From contig NC_030387.2 of NCBI RefSeq assembly GCF_001625215.2, positions 5,546,501-5,610,500 of the forward strand: a stretch of 64,000 bases of DNA, in the 5' to 3' direction. Shown piece after piece: positions 44,913-58,454 of this stretch. The stretch comes from Daucus carota subsp. sativus (lineage: Eukaryota > Streptophyta > Magnoliopsida > Apiales > Apiaceae). Position numbers and translations under genes: made by a program. The notes under the pieces are model-generated. The model did not search any database. It saw only the letters and a program-made list of their open reading frames with translations, and was not told the DNA's origin. Every line of letters begins with the position of its first letter. The first letter of the stretch is position 1.

Positions 44913-46289
44913 GTTCTTTGCTGGATCCTGAGCTAGTGTTTATGCTCGGAAGTCTAATGTAATCCTCCCTCAGAACTATGCATCACATTACTCTAGCTGT
45001 AGTATGGGTTTGTTTGTTAAACTTGAATGGTTGTAAACTTATGAAGTAGGATGCTTTATGCTTGTATGGGTGTGGGACCACTCTAAAAGTTGTTTATTTT
45101 GACTAGTTTGTATTTCTTGTTCTGGATAATTTTATAACTATTATGTAGTTGAAGATTCTGTGGAAGTTTTGGGTTGCTGAGGTGATGGATTTTGCAGTGG
45201 ATTTGTTTTAGATTAACATCTTGCGGCTGTGTTATGTCTAGGTAGTCAGGTACTGATACATGATTATTTACTGCTCATGTAAATTGGTAATGGGATTTAG
45301 TTGGTGAAGATACAATGATTAATCACGAAATGATTTAGTAGGTACGGTCCAATAATTAATTAATCAAAATGATTAATCAAAATTGATTTGATTTGATTTT
45401 ATCTTAAAATTATAATATTTTATAATATGATATAGATCTATAATCATATAAAATAAAAATTGTATAAAAACTTCTGTAAATATTTTTAAGTTGTCACTTG
45501 TCACACAATATCACATTTTTTATGTTACAAACTAGATTAATTTTTTAGTTGATCGATATTTTATAGACTTCAGATGGACTATACTGATTTTTAACTAATT
45601 ACTCTGATTTACGACTAAATTTTTAAAAATAATTTTGCCTGACTAATACTTAATTGAGACGGAACTTGTTCAAATAGTGATTCATCTCAATTAATTGTCG
45701 ATATTTAAAACATTGCTCTCAGCCTCAGTAGCTAATATATGCATTGTTTGACAAAATAAATTTATGAAAAATTTAATAGTTTTATAATGTGCTAATATAA
45801 CATAATAAATTTAAATAGTCAAATAAATTTTATTTGTGATTAATATTTAAAATTATTCATATTATGCAAAATCAATATTCGACATTCAACATTCATTTCA
45901 CATTTATCTCCTAAAATATAACCTATGAGTTTCTTAAACCAAATCCGAAAGTTTGAACTCATTCATTAAAATCCCAACTTTTGTCTAAATTAATATGTTC
46001 ATTAGATGATAAATTTTTTTGAACGAAAAGAACTCCTGAAAGCAGGTTTTGTATTCTGATACAATTTATTATATGAGAAAATATATTATGACAAAATAAA
46101 AATAAAAATATGTCATCAGTCATTACATTTCGTAATTTTGACCAGAGGGTGACTTGTTAGTTAATTAGGGATAGGATCTAATGAGTCATCACTCAAACTT
46201 AACAATTAGATTTTGAGTAAGCAGAGCAGAAGAGAGGGGAAAAGAAAAGAAAAAGAAAGATAAGAGTGTGTAGAGATGGGAGTAAATGA
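44913..46289. other. 3' UTR of the SR gene, then no gene
   Basis: The 3' UTR probably ends near 45130-45200. The rest is AT-rich, without open frames of note. Confidence 0.4.
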
Positions 46290-46291
46290 TA

Positions 46292-46540
46292 CTCCCTCCG
46301 TCCCAGTCAACAGTATACATTGGGGGACGGGGGCGCGGCACGGACTTTAATGCTTCAATATAGTATAGTTCTGTAAATTATTTTTAAGATTTTCTTTTTT
46401 TGTATAAAAGTATAACATTTATATTTTTATACAAAAAAAAAATCTTAAAAATAAGTTGTGGAACTATGTTTTATAAGAGCCTTAAAAAGCGTGTCGAGCA
46501 GTGAAAAAGAAACGTATACAATTGACTGGGACAGAGGGAG
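46292..46540. mobile_element. Stowaway MITE (249 bp) in the promoter of the next gene
   Basis: Ends CTCCCTCCGTCCCAGTCAA and its inverse, with TA at 46290-46291 and 46541-46542. It lies about 180 bp upstream of the inferred first exon end (46724) of the TIGR01589-family gene. Confidence 0.9.
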
Positions 46541-47147
46541 TAATATATAGTAAAAAACAAGAGCATGAGGTGGCTTGGGCCGGGGTGATCATGCTGCTGC
46601 TGCTACTGCTTTAATAAAGCATTAATAAAGCACCATCTAGTCCATTTCCAAATTTCAATTCAATCATCTTCTTCTTCTTCTTCTTCTTATCATACTGCTT
46701 GTCCACTATCATCTTCATCATCAGGTATGACATCTCTCTTGTTTGATTTTCGATATTATCACCTCCAATTTGCTCCTTGTATGTCTTCTGCTGCTCATTC
46801 TTTGCGGAGATTCCTTCTTACGCCTTTACATATTCTTCGTCCTTCCTCACTGTAAATTGCATGATCAGCTCATAAACCTTGTTCCGATACTTATTCGTAA
46901 TATCTTTATGCTCAAGTTTTTTTGTTATTACTTTAAGATGACACTTTTATTTGTGATATTAATTATGTTTATCTGAATCTGAATGACCTAAATATCGCTT
47001 AGTTAAGCACATTTTGCCAATCACGCGTCTCTTATGATTTATTGGCAGGTGGTTTAGAACATCACATGTCTTGAATTTATTCGCTACTCAAGTGATATAC
47101 AGTCAGTCTCACACTTGAGGCATCTTTACACATATTGTTCTTGTAAA

Positions 47148-50100
47148 ATGTCTACCGACGACTCCAGAAAGGTGTCGGGCCAGGATATACAGGTGGTATG
47201 TTATTATGCTCCCCTCACTCTTTTACGGCTACTTCGTTATTATCTTTACATACTTTCTCAATCCGGAAATACGTAATATCATTAACTTCAAAAATGGAAA
47301 TACGTAAAAGCAAAAAGGCAGGTATAGCCTCTTATAACAATTTGAAGAATTTTCTTTTTTCATTAGTTAGGGGCTATTAAAGTTTTCTCAAGGTCTTTGC
47401 TCTTTTTAGTAGCCAATATATATTGTGTTTCCTAGAATGACGTATTCTTCTGGTTATTACCAACTAGGACTAACTATCTGTATGGCGTGAATTAAAGGTA
47501 ACTCATTCTGATATGTACTGAAATTTTCTGGTCGTGTCCCATATTTAAGCGATGGCGATTCTTAACTATCTTGGAGCAGTTACCTCAACTGTGAATAAGG
47601 GAACCAAAGCCATTATGTCTTAACTCTTTACTTCCTGGTTAGGTTATTGATTTTTTAGAGGCTTTAGACTTTTTAAAGAGTTTGTTTTTTAAATCATCAT
47701 ACTTGGCTAATGTTTTTCTTTCGGGTGGTCATTGCATAACATGAAATAATGGATGTGACCAACAAGGCAGACCAGTATCTCAGAAACTAAAATAAATACA
47801 AGATATATAGATATGACTATTAAGCAAATTTCCATATACTTCGCACAACTACATAAGCAAGATAATGAGGTAGGCTTTTCTAAGAATTGACATCAGAAAC
47901 TATCATACTTGTCAAAGGCGTAAAGGTGATGCTACACGCCAGTGCACCAGGTCGTCATCTAGGCGACCATTAGGCGGAATTTACGTTTAACCAGGTGCGT
48001 CGCCTAGCATTGCCTTGACAACTATGCAAACTATCCCAATGGCCTGAAAAGTAATAGTATGCAGGTCCTGTCTCCTCTGACCAAAAATTCTTTTGTTTGT
48101 TATACTCCTGCCAAATGCGGTATCTAAATTCACTATAAGCAACCGGAGCAATGTGCCTCCATCTAAATTCCCATAAGATCCATGACCTCCAATCACTATG
48201 TGGCCAACTGAGCGAAACTAACGCACCTACTAGAAATGGGCACTGGGAACACTAGTGTGGGACACTCAGCAGCCATAGCACCCAAAACATAGATACCATC
48301 AACATGCTGAAGCCATGGCCATAGTGGATAAGTGCTCTTGAATAGCCAAACACAACATAAACGTCTAGAATTTCCATGGGCCATACAATAAAGGGCGCGT
48401 CATATTTCTAAAAGCAGCTTTTTAGAGTAGTTCTTTTCCAAAAAGTGGCTTTTAGAGTTTACCAGATGCCTTTAGACCTGCTTTTGACCCAAAAGTTGTC
48501 CAACTGCGCAACACTTCCAGAGGCTTCAGTGAAGTTTTGGATCGTACAAAACTTGTCTAATATGCATACAAATGATATGTTAGATACTATTTAAGTTAGA
48601 TATTAAATGCAAATCTTAAATTACTTTAACTTTTTATCAGAATGACAATTGTGATATATTATTGTGACCACCCAACTTAGTTCCAGAGAGTTTAACATGT
48701 TGATCTCTCGTGGATTTCATGTTAGCTAATATATACATAGTTTAGTACGGAGTTTTTAAGTCTACAAAGGCTTGCAGACTTATCTACTTTTTTGTGAGAG
48801 ATATAATATACGGCATAATATGACTTGAAGCTCTTTCCCGGGGCCGTAAACTTCCTGGATTTGACCCTGGATCAATTTAATAGATGTGGCTCCTATGATT
48901 CCGACAAACCGCTTTTACTCATTCTACATGTGTCTCTTCCTGTCTACCATGCCTCAGTTTAACATTTAACCTGATTCTACACTTTTGACCTGTAAGACCA
49001 TATACACTGCTGCAATCCAAACTTCCAAATTCCTCTGGCCTCATATGTACTGGATTGTTCAACCTGCCACGGACCAGTCTAAAACACATAGCTGGTTTGA
49101 TGCTACATCAGCAACAAATTTGGAAAAGCTTGAGAACCGAATCGCAGACTTAGACTTGTTAATATACATGGTGTGAATTTTGCAACTTATATGCGAGAAA
49201 ACAGCTTTTAGGCACGATTACTGATATTGACTGTTTTTTTAGGTGCAAAATCTTATTGAACAATGTCTGATCCGCTACATGACTCGTAAAGAAGTTATGA
49301 ATTTCCTCTCTGTAAAGAAGAAAATAGAACCTGCTGTTACCGAACTTGGTATGGTTATATCCTCGTTACTTCTTAAGACCTGTAATGCTTTGTTCTCTTT
49401 CTTTAATATGTCTTGCATCTTTAGTTCTGATGTATAACAATTATTTTTTGTACATCAGAACTAAAGTTTTCAAATGTTGTTACTGAACTTGTCCAATTAT
49501 TTGTTTCTTATTATCATCTGAGGTATGTTCTATAGTGATGTTTACATTCTGATAGGAAATGTGCATTACTGGTGCTCAACAGGTAAAATTTACCAAGAAC
49601 TTGATTACACGCTAGGTAAAAGGCATCTATATGCAATTTCAAAACTGATTTTCTTACTAAAAGGACCATTAATATAATGTACCCAAGAAACTCAAATCTA
49701 GAAAATAAAGACTCAGGTGCTCCCAGAGGAAGGGGGAACAGGTCAATTTCCCTGCACCCATTCTATTTCGGGCTCAAATTTGGTAGGCCCTTACAGTAGT
49801 TTTATTATACGTTGTTATAAAAAAAGGTCAGTGCTAGCTTTGTGCTTCTATTGTGTTCCAATTTTCACTTCTCCAGGAGCCCCATTTACTTTTGTTAGTC
49901 TTCGATTTTTAGCCAGAATGGTTTTATTATCAATGAATTTTATATTAGTATAATGATGTTTAATGAGTAAGGTTTTTGGGCCTGGCAATCATGTCGTTCC
50001 GTGTAATTTTGTGTTGTGTACTTTCGTGTTTCCGTGTACTCATAGCTAAAACCAAAAACGACCCGAAATCATTTCGTGTACTTGTTTACCGGATCCGAAC

Positions 50101-53100
50101 ACGGAACGAAATATTTCATAGTACACAAAATTAATTTTGTATACTTTTTGTTTATATGAAACGGCCTATAATAATTATACCCGAACACACGAAACAGAAC
50201 GGAATACTAATGAATACATAAAATAAGTTAAACAAGTTTAAAAATACAACTTCAAAGAAAAGGAAGTCTTAATTCTTAAGTTTTAACAAACAAATAGCTC
50301 AAAGTTCTCATGTAGCTTAAAGTGACATTAAGAGTACAATCAGATTGCCAAAGTTCAGGCTCTTAACAAATATGAAAATAAAGCTTTACACATTAATGAT
50401 CAGAATTATATATATTACGGTACATATAATATTATGATATATAAAAAATAAAAATTATATATAAAATATTTAGTGTACTTTCTCGTACTGAAAAAATGAA
50501 AACCCATATCCTGACACAGAATCTATCATGTAATTTCGTGTTCGTGTTTCGTGTATTGAAAATTAAAACCCATAACCATTTTTTCATGTTGTTTTGTTTC
50601 GTGTTAGCATGTCATGTGTCAAGTTGCTAGGCCTAATGGTTTTATATTTATAATGAACTTGAAAATATGTATTGTATCAGCAAATATGTTTTCGGAAAGG
50701 AAAAAGTTGTGGCCCATTTTTTTTATTTTTCCCTGGGCCCCTATATAGTATGGAACGGGCCTGTAAAGACTAGATTTTTAATACATTACTGTAATTTATT
50801 TGTGTTTATTTTGTATTTGTTGGGGAATAAAAGGGAACAAATCATCCAAAGTTAATTCAGAGTTCACTATATCTTTATACATCATCCTGGAACAGGACAT
50901 TTTAAGAACTGGAGTGTACTTGATTACAAAACTCTCAACTTTTTTTAATCTATCAAATTCTGTTCTTTACTCCAACAGGAGGTAACATAAATTAAACACT
51001 GAACCATATCAAAGTAAGTACGGGAATTCCTGAAAATAAGGAAGAAAACTCAAGTACCTAATTTAGTAAAACTCCCAAGTATAAGCTCTAAAAGCCTTTT
51101 TTTTTTTCCCATAAAATTTTGGTTGGTCAAGCATCAATCCAATTTCCTCTTTCTACATATGTTTTGCTGCATGGATGTTGATAATGGAAAACTAATTTTA
51201 AATTTGTTTTGTAAATTTTTTTATTCATTTCTTTTGGTTGTGGGGCTTTTGCTTCCGGTTTACTGGTCCTCTCTAAAATAGTTTCAGCTTCCAGTAGACA
51301 ATAGTTTGTGGACTGTTACATAGCTTCCTAATCTTAATTGTGTTATTCTTTTAGACTCTCATTTTAATTTTCTTATGCTGCCAAAGTTTTTTACTGAGAA
51401 ATTGTGATATAATGCACCACTCTGAAGATGTCCTGATAATAGTTTGAGAGGAATTGTGGATCTTTTTGCCAAATTTTGTATGAATAGGTAGAAATAAAGC
51501 TTCTTGAAATTTGTAAACCATTTTGAAGTGCATCTTATTCTACTTTATATCTCTTGAGTCTATTTTGTTATGCGTGCTTACTCTCATCAAGACTAAACAT
51601 TTTTGCTTACTTCTAATAGTCTGGCAGAAACTAGAACAAGAAAATCAGGAATTTTTCAATGCATACAATCTGAGATTAACGTTGAAAGAGCAAATAGCGG
51701 AATTCAATCAGTTGCTTGAAAGACAAGTTAAGATGATGCATCATGCAGACACAGCAGGAGTGTCCTACAGACCTGTTAGCGCATCTCATGTCTCACCAAG
51801 TAAGTCGTCTTTTTTAATTTCAAATATCTTGATAATAACTAACTATGTTTATTCTTGTAGTCATTCGAAATCAAACTCTTGATCTCAAATTTTTAAATCT
51901 AGAGCATCTATAAGTAATGTTTTAGTAGTAAATTAATGGTGCTTTGCATTTGGAATCGGTAAGTAGTGGATTTAATGGTCATGCATTTGGCAGTAGTACA
52001 AAGATCCTTCTCATGCTTGGGACATAATAGGATATAATTGTCATAAAGTGCTTTAGGAATTATCCTTGCTTTTTAGATCTACATGTCTCATCTCTTGTTA
52101 TTTACTTCACATACTAATGTATACTTGTAATCTACTAATTTTAGTATCTGATGTTTTTTTATGAAAGTATAATCGTTGATCTGGTGACTCTGGTCCTCTC
52201 TGTGTGTTAAGCGTCTGATGCTTACCTTTGGTGATATTTCACCGATGATCTGGTGATTGTTTTAGTGGTCATTTCCCTTTTTGAGACACGTATCCACCCC
52301 AGATCTTCATAAGGGCTATACTTCTGATAAATCAGTGTTTATTGCCTGTTATACATCTTGATTTGCATTTATTGTCTGCATTCTGAAATTGAATTGTAAT
52401 CGTCATGGTATGAGTAAAAATTCTGACACTGTAGTTGTTTGCTTAGATCGAGCCTGTTTTTGTACATTCCAGTACAAACTACTAGGTTTACATCATAACA
52501 TTTTATTACACTAACTTGATCTTGTGTTATGTTGGCAGTGCATCATAACTCGTCAAGTTATGCCTCTGAAAATGCAGGACATGCATTGATGACAGACAGC
52601 ATGCGGCAACCGATTACCACCAGCATACCAAATGAATTCACTAATCGTGGTTTGTCGGTGCCATGCATGCAAATACCTGTTGACATGTCTGGTCAGTCAA
52701 GAAAAAATGAAACCTCGAATGTCATGCTAGCTCAGAATCCAAATGTCAGTATGGCACAAGGATTGAATGGTGGAATGCTGAAAAGAGAAGCTGGCTATCC
52801 TGGCATGCCTCAATTCATCTATGGTGGTGAAAACAATATCATGGAACCACATCCTCTCAGTAGGGATGCACCTAATTTATTATACAGTCGTGACGATTCA
52901 AACGCACTACCTCCCCTAAATGAAACAATGATGGATGCAGCAGACTCCACTAGTTTTGGATTATTGGGGAATTATGGTATATCAGACTTAACAACTGAGT
53001 TTTCCCATGGTTCTGGTTCGCCCCTCTCTCTCTCTATATACACATGTACACAAATATATGCACAAAAACATATAAATGCTGACAAGTACTACTCTTTATG

Positions 53101-53770
53101 TACTTTCTTGGTTGCATTGATTTCTAAAAAAATTTGTCACGTCTCAATTAGCACTCGTTTAAGCAATAGACTGACTATGGGGTAGATATAGAGACAGTAC
53201 GGTTTGATACAACATGATATTGAGTTATTCTGTTACACCTTGGCACTAAATATCAAGTAGAGAGGAAAAGGGAAGCAAGAAATATTGAAGGAACCAATTC
53301 TTACATAATTGTAAGTAGGCCCTAAATATCATGTGGAAGTGGCCCTAAAATCTGAATTTTAAACTAAAAACTCTCTTTTCGGTACTGGCATGTATTTTGG
53401 AGAAAATGCAAATGAATGTGCTGGATCACTTGATATGGTAATGGAACTCCTTTGTCTTAGAAACAGTAGTTGTCTAACTTTGAATCAACCATATCCAGAA
53501 GTGGTATATAATATATACTGATGTTCCTTCCTCAAATCATTCTCAGATATCATGGACAACTACAGGTCTCCCTTCCTGGAGACAGCTCCAGACAGTTTCC
53601 TTGATTTGCATAGTAGGGGGGGAGATAACCAAGGTAATTTTCCAGGCTTTGCAAGTTTTCAAAAAATGCAAAAACATGATACAACTGCAAAAACATAAAT
53701 AATACAAGGTCTTCTTCTGCCAGGACCAAATACGAGGTTGGATGGGTATGGAGATTTTCACAGCGACTGA
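47148..53770 (+). CDS. Plant-specific protein with TIGR01589/PF09713 domain, 6 coding exons
   Basis: Predicted 313 residues. Exons: 47148-47192, 49243-49348, 51620-51799, 52539-53015, 53547-53633, 53724-53770; phases agree. A 5' UTR intron is likely at 46725-47048. The domain (about residues 16-95) reads VQNLIEQCLIRYMTRKEV, then VWQKLEQENQEFFNAYNLRL and FNQLLERQ, the pattern of 'plant protein 1589 of unknown function'. The rest is low-complexity, rich in Asn, Ser and Met. The molecular role of the family is not known. The exon 5 donor (TTCTG|GTTCGC) is weak; skipping it would read on into a CT-rich stretch. A possible 3' UTR intron at 53814-54254 leads to a segment (54255-54340) that could encode an alternative tail. 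Confidence 0.85.
47930..48390 (-). pseudogene. Unidentified antisense reading frames in an intron
   Basis: On the minus strand a 62-codon frame (48384-48196) and a second frame (to 47987) abut at one stop and together look like one protein-like stretch with a frameshift. They are GC-richer than the surrounding intron. Features include a VFPVPIS segment and an IGGHGSYGNLDGG glycine-rich segment. I do not recognise the source. A CGCCTAGGCG-type word flanks the left side. It may be a captured gene fragment or another relic. Confidence 0.3.
49977..50635. mobile_element. hAT-type MITE (659 bp) in an intron
   Basis: Ends TGGGCCTGGCAA and, inverted, TAGGCCTAGCAA. They are flanked by AAGGTTTT (49969-49976) and ATGGTTTT (50636-50643), an 8-bp duplication with one mismatch. 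Arms contain TTTCGTGTTT/AAACACGAAA words. It lies in the third coding intron of the TIGR01589-family gene. Confidence 0.75.
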
Positions 53771-54254
53771 TTGGATGATTCCGCTGGTACTAATCTTGCA
53801 CACACAATAATGGGTATCAATTACGTTTCATTTGATTGGTGATATTTTTGTTACCTTTTCTATTCAATACTTGCATGCAAGCGCCAAGCCATTCATATAA
53901 TGGAGTGACTGTTACAATTTCTTTTTGCAGTACAGTTCAAAACTGACTAGTTGTTTCTGATTAGTGCTATTGTCAGGAAATCTATGTGATAAGATGGTGA
54001 AATTAGTTGTCACTTGTACTCTTACCGCACCCAAAGAAATAAAAAGGAGGTTGTTCCTTTGTCCCAAAATTATTGTTTAAAGATATATAGAAAATTCGAT
54101 AAGCAATTTACATAAATAATAGAACTAGACCATTACATGTGATGGAAAAACCCTGGTGTTGCAAGGTTTCTATTTAGTCAATACTTTTACTTTATGCTTT
54201 TTCAAGCATCTACCAAATTTTATTGTCTTGCTTGATATTATAACTTTGTTGCAG

Positions 54255-54560
54255 GTTCAGCTGCATCCCTCTGTTGGCAAAGGAACTTTTGTAGATAACT
54301 CAAACATGCAGAGATTTCAGCATTCGAGCTGCTGTTAAAATTGATGTGCAGAGCTAATAACATAGTTGTGTTGAATGATGCTAGAAAGTTACTGTTGGCT
54401 TTGAGGAAGGAATAACGATGGAAATTGGAACAAGTAAATGAATCACCTGTTTGATAATTAGGTATTTCAGAAGTTTTAATAGAACTGGACTTGAAATTCC
54501 TACATTAGTAAAATGCCGTTGCTATGAAGTTTTCTACTTTGTATGTTTAAACTAAAGATG
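54255..54560 (+). other. Probable 3' UTR exon of the TIGR01589-family gene
   Basis: Follows the acceptor TTTGTTGCAG (ends 54254). An in-frame alternative would end in a short peptide with QRFQHSSCC. The 3' UTR intron would start 43 nt after the stop, short of the distance that usually triggers nonsense-mediated decay. Confidence 0.4.
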
Positions 54561-54599
54561 TAATGATAAAGTGAATATAGAGACTCTCTTCAGCTATCG

Positions 54600-55560
54600 T
54601 TGTGTATGTTCCGGTAATCAAGCAAACCCTTTTCAGCCTTTGATAATTTACATTCCCACCAATTTTCCGCATACAATAATTAAACTTTGTTTAAGATTAT
54701 ATGTTTTATTAAATAGACAGTTACGAGAGGTGTTGAAGACAGATTTGCACCATATCTTACTTTATTAGTGGCAACAATTTTAAATAAATTTGTGCCAACG
54801 AAGGGAAACAGTTTTAATTTCTCGATAAAAAGGTTGTATGAGAATTTCCCAAAATTTATCTTCTCAACTATATCATGGCTCACAGATGAAGAGGCTATTT
54901 CAACATTAGAAACGCTTGTTTAGTATTTGTAGCACTCATGTTTTGATAACTTTTGAAAAATAGATAAAAAATGTAACCTCGTGCCACTTTGGGAGTCCAA
55001 CTGTCCAAGAATGCAATCCCTGTCTCTGTTCTGAAATTCAAAACTAGTCTTTGGAATACGGATTTTTTCAGTGTGAACAGAGCACAAACTAACAACTTCT
55101 TGGGTAGAGGGCGGATTTGTAGGGTAGATGGTGATTTTTATTGGGTATAATATCATTAATGATGGTTGTTCTGTCTACACAGGTTATTCTGAGATTCTGC
55201 AAATCCTCCTCGTTCATCTCATCTCAAAACTAATTTCTGAATTCATCCTGAACGAGTGTCACCAACCCTGACACAACTTGAATTTTACAAGTGCAGCAGA
55301 AACAAGTGAAATGTAACAAGTGCAGAAGGAAGCTACACGTAACACAAATGATTGTGAATAAGAAATTTTAGTGGCAATTTAGTTGGCAGACAACGAGAAG
55401 TGAAAACTTCTTTTCAGTTGCTATCAGGCCCGGACTCTGGAACTCTTAGCATCCATTTTTGAAAACCAGCTATTCACATGAGCATTCTTTTTGACTAATA
55501 CCAATGAATACAAACAAGATGACGCATTACAATTTTACGGAGTGATAGATCATAACATAA
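54600..55560. other. No recognisable gene
   Basis: Intergenic. Chance antisense frames only. Confidence 0.4.
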
Positions 55561-55564
55561 ATAT

Positions 55565-55765
55565 AGATTAAAAAAATGACTTCTTGCTTAAAGTAAAGAA
55601 GTGGATTAGAAATAAGAAGTAAATAAGTTAATAAAGTGTTTGGAAAAGAAGTAGAAGGTCTGAGAGAAAAGCTAGCATTCTAAAAGTGCTTCTACTTGTT
55701 TATACAAATGGGTCAAGAAAAGCAGAACTAGAAGCAGCTTCTGCTTCTCTTAAACAAACGGGTGC
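55565..55765. repeat. Probable MITE remnant in the P450 promoter
   Basis: Inverted words (AGAAGTGGATTAGAAATAAG on the left, AGCAGCTTCTGCTTCTCTTA on the right) resemble a common plant repeat with AGAAGCAGCTTCTGCTTCT at one end. It lies within 60-250 bp of the start codon. Boundaries not determined. Confidence 0.4.
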
Positions 55766-55816
55766 ATAACACACATTACTTATTTCTGCAACAAGTAGTA
55801 GAAGCTATTAGTAATC

Positions 55817-58454
55817 ATGGATATAACATCATTTTCCTCCTTGTTAGTATGTAGCCTTATAATCATATCTGCCCTCGTAGCTACTATCATCCTAACCACG
55901 AAAATCGCAGTAAAAGGGCACAAAAATCTCCCTCCTGGAAGCTACGGATGGCCATTTGTGGGAGAAACACTAGCTCTTCTTCAAGCGGGCTGGAATGGAA
56001 CTCCAGAGAAGTTCATAAGGGAGAGGGTTGAGAAACATGGCGACGTATTCAAGACATGTTTGCTTGGAGACTCGATAGTGGTGTTCTCAGGGGTGGCTGG
56101 AAACAAGTTCTTGTTTGGGAATGAGGGCAAGACGGTGGCGCTGTGGTGGCCTAAATCAGTAAACAAGTTGTTTGAAAACTGCTTGATTACGAGCAGCGGG
56201 GAAGAAGCCAAGTGGACGAGGAAAATGCTGCACTCGTTTCTGTCTCCAGACGCTTTCTCTAGACTATATATCAATATCATGGATCAAGTTACTCAGAAGC
56301 ACATCTCAACTCATTGGCAAGGTAACTCTTACATCCCTACTGTATGCTATTAAATCGTCGTTTCAAGAGAGAATTTTGAGTCCTTTGGTCATAGTGTCGG
56401 TCCTCTTCAGAAACCAGATCTTATTAAGTAACATGTTAAGTGAAGAATTACAGGACACCTGACTTTAGCTTTTAAGCTACAGCATAATGTAGTTTTTGCT
56501 AGATATTAATGGTGGGATACATAAGTTTTAACATCTAGCCTCTAGGTGCATTATTTGGGTGGTAAAAAGAAGTTGAAAGCAGTCAAGTGACAGAAACATG
56601 ATCATTGTATTCTGTGGATTGAAATTGAAGGGTTAGAAGATAAAATGATAAGATGATAAGACTTGGTGTAACACAATTCGAGGTAACATGTCGTGTTCGT
56701 GTCAGCAATCGGGTTGATTTCGGGTCAAGCTAAAATCACTTAAAATTGAATAAAACTAAAAATTAAAAATTTTAGAAATGAAATTCTAATTTCTGGTCAT
56801 TTCGGGTCCATTTCGAGTCAATCAGGTGATTTTCGAGTCACGTTTGGGTTTTCTCTCAGTAAATCGGATTGCGATTGGGTCGGTTTCGGGTTGTGTCTGA
56901 TATTGCCCCCTCGGTACACATCCACTAAATCCTCATGGAACTTAGAGGTCTACATTCTTTCATGTTGGAGTCTTATCACACCACCATAATACTTTACAAT
57001 CCACTCAAAATGCTGCCATCATTTTTTTTGCTGTCATACAACTGCTCCATCTAATTCACTTGCTTCTTCCTTTTCTTTTCCTTTTTGTCTTTACTTTCTA
57101 CCTTAGTCTTTTGTGAAAGCAGTAATAGCCACTTTGACTTGCTAAAAACAATAAAACAAAAAATAAAATATAAAAGTATCTTAAGGAATGTATGATGTTT
57201 ACAGACGAAGATGTTCCTAACCAGACAATAATCTATGTTTACTGAATAATTTGTTAGCTAATAAAACGCTTCTGAACTCATTACACAACTGCTATCTGAA
57301 GGTAAACAAGAAGTGAAAGTCTATCACACCATCAAGTTCTATACGTTTGAGCTCGCTTGTCGTTTGTTCATGAGCCTTGAAGACCCGGACCATATCAAGA
57401 AACTAGCCTACCATTTCAATATATTCTTAAAAGGGATCATACAAATCCCTCTCAATGTGCCTGGCACACGATTTTATAATGCAATGAGGGCTGTTAATGC
57501 TATAAGAAAAGACCTTCATGTTATAACAAGACAGAGAAGAGTAGACTTGGAGCAGAAAACAGCTTCCCCTTCCCAAGACCTATTGTCTCATCTGCTAGTT
57601 TCTTCTGACGAACATGGGAGGTTTCTGACTGAAGCGGAGATTGTGAACAATATACTGACATTACTTTTTGCTGGACACGACACTTCCAGTGTGTCGATAA
57701 CCTTAGTCATGAAGACTCTTGCAGAAAAGCCTCATGTCTACCAAAAGATTTATGATGGTCAGTGTCCAATTCTGCCTGGTTATATTTGATTTATATGAAA
57801 TTTCTTGAACTGAAAGAACTAATACATTGTTTTATGATTCTGTCGATGGAATACTAGAACATATGGAGATAGCAGCAGCTAAAGGACATGCAGAGTTACT
57901 ACAATGGGATGACATACAGAAGATGAAATACACGTGGAATGTTGTCAGTGAAGTTATGAGAATAACGCCACCTGTAATTGGAGCTTTTAGAGAGGCCTTG
58001 GTGGATTTTACTTACGCGGGATATACCATTCCCAAAGGATGGAAGGTAATTTAACTCGGTAACTTGCTGGTTTTCATGTCTATGTCCATTGAACAAACAG
58101 GTAACCAGTAAACTTCCATCAATTAATTCTTTTATGATGTTTTTATCTAACCAGTTATACTGGAGTACTGTTTCAACAAGTAAGGATGAGAGGTACTTTC
58201 CAGATCCCACAGAATTTGATGCTTCGCGATTTGATGGAGCAGGACCAACTCCATATTCCTATGTTCCATTCGGAGGGGGGCCTAGGATGTGCTTAGGAAA
58301 AGAGTTTGCTCGGATGGAAATACTCGTATTTTTGCACAATGTGGTAAAGAAGTTTAAGTGGGATTTACTGATTGCTGATGAGAAGATTGAATATGATCCT
58401 ATGCCTACCCCAGTAAAAGGACTGCCTATATCCCTTCATCCTCACAATGTTTGA
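55817..58454 (+). CDS. Cytochrome P450 of the CYP716 family, 4 exons
   Basis: Predicted 482 residues. Exons: 55817-56321, 57302-57757, 57858-58045, 58155-58454, phases in agreement. An N-terminal membrane anchor (about 6-30) is followed by the hinge [13 protein letters not shown]. The I-helix oxygen-activation motif is FAGHDTSS, the ExxR of the K-helix is EVMR, the PERF-like segment is FDASRF, and the heme loop is [13 protein letters not shown] with the cysteine ligand. Family members oxidise triterpene scaffolds on the ER; many CYP716A enzymes oxidise beta-amyrin, alpha-amyrin or lupeol at C-28. Substrate and subfamily cannot be fixed here. No other terpenoid gene lies in the window. All essential motifs are intact, so the gene is probably functional. 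Intron 1 (980 bp) holds a TCGGGTT-rich repeat at 56660-56930. Confidence 0.92.

Noticed and set aside
53016..53184. Exon 5 read-through giving a longer protein ending at 53184
   Set aside because: The sequence becomes CT-rich and intron-like, and the downstream exons keep frame with the earlier donor.
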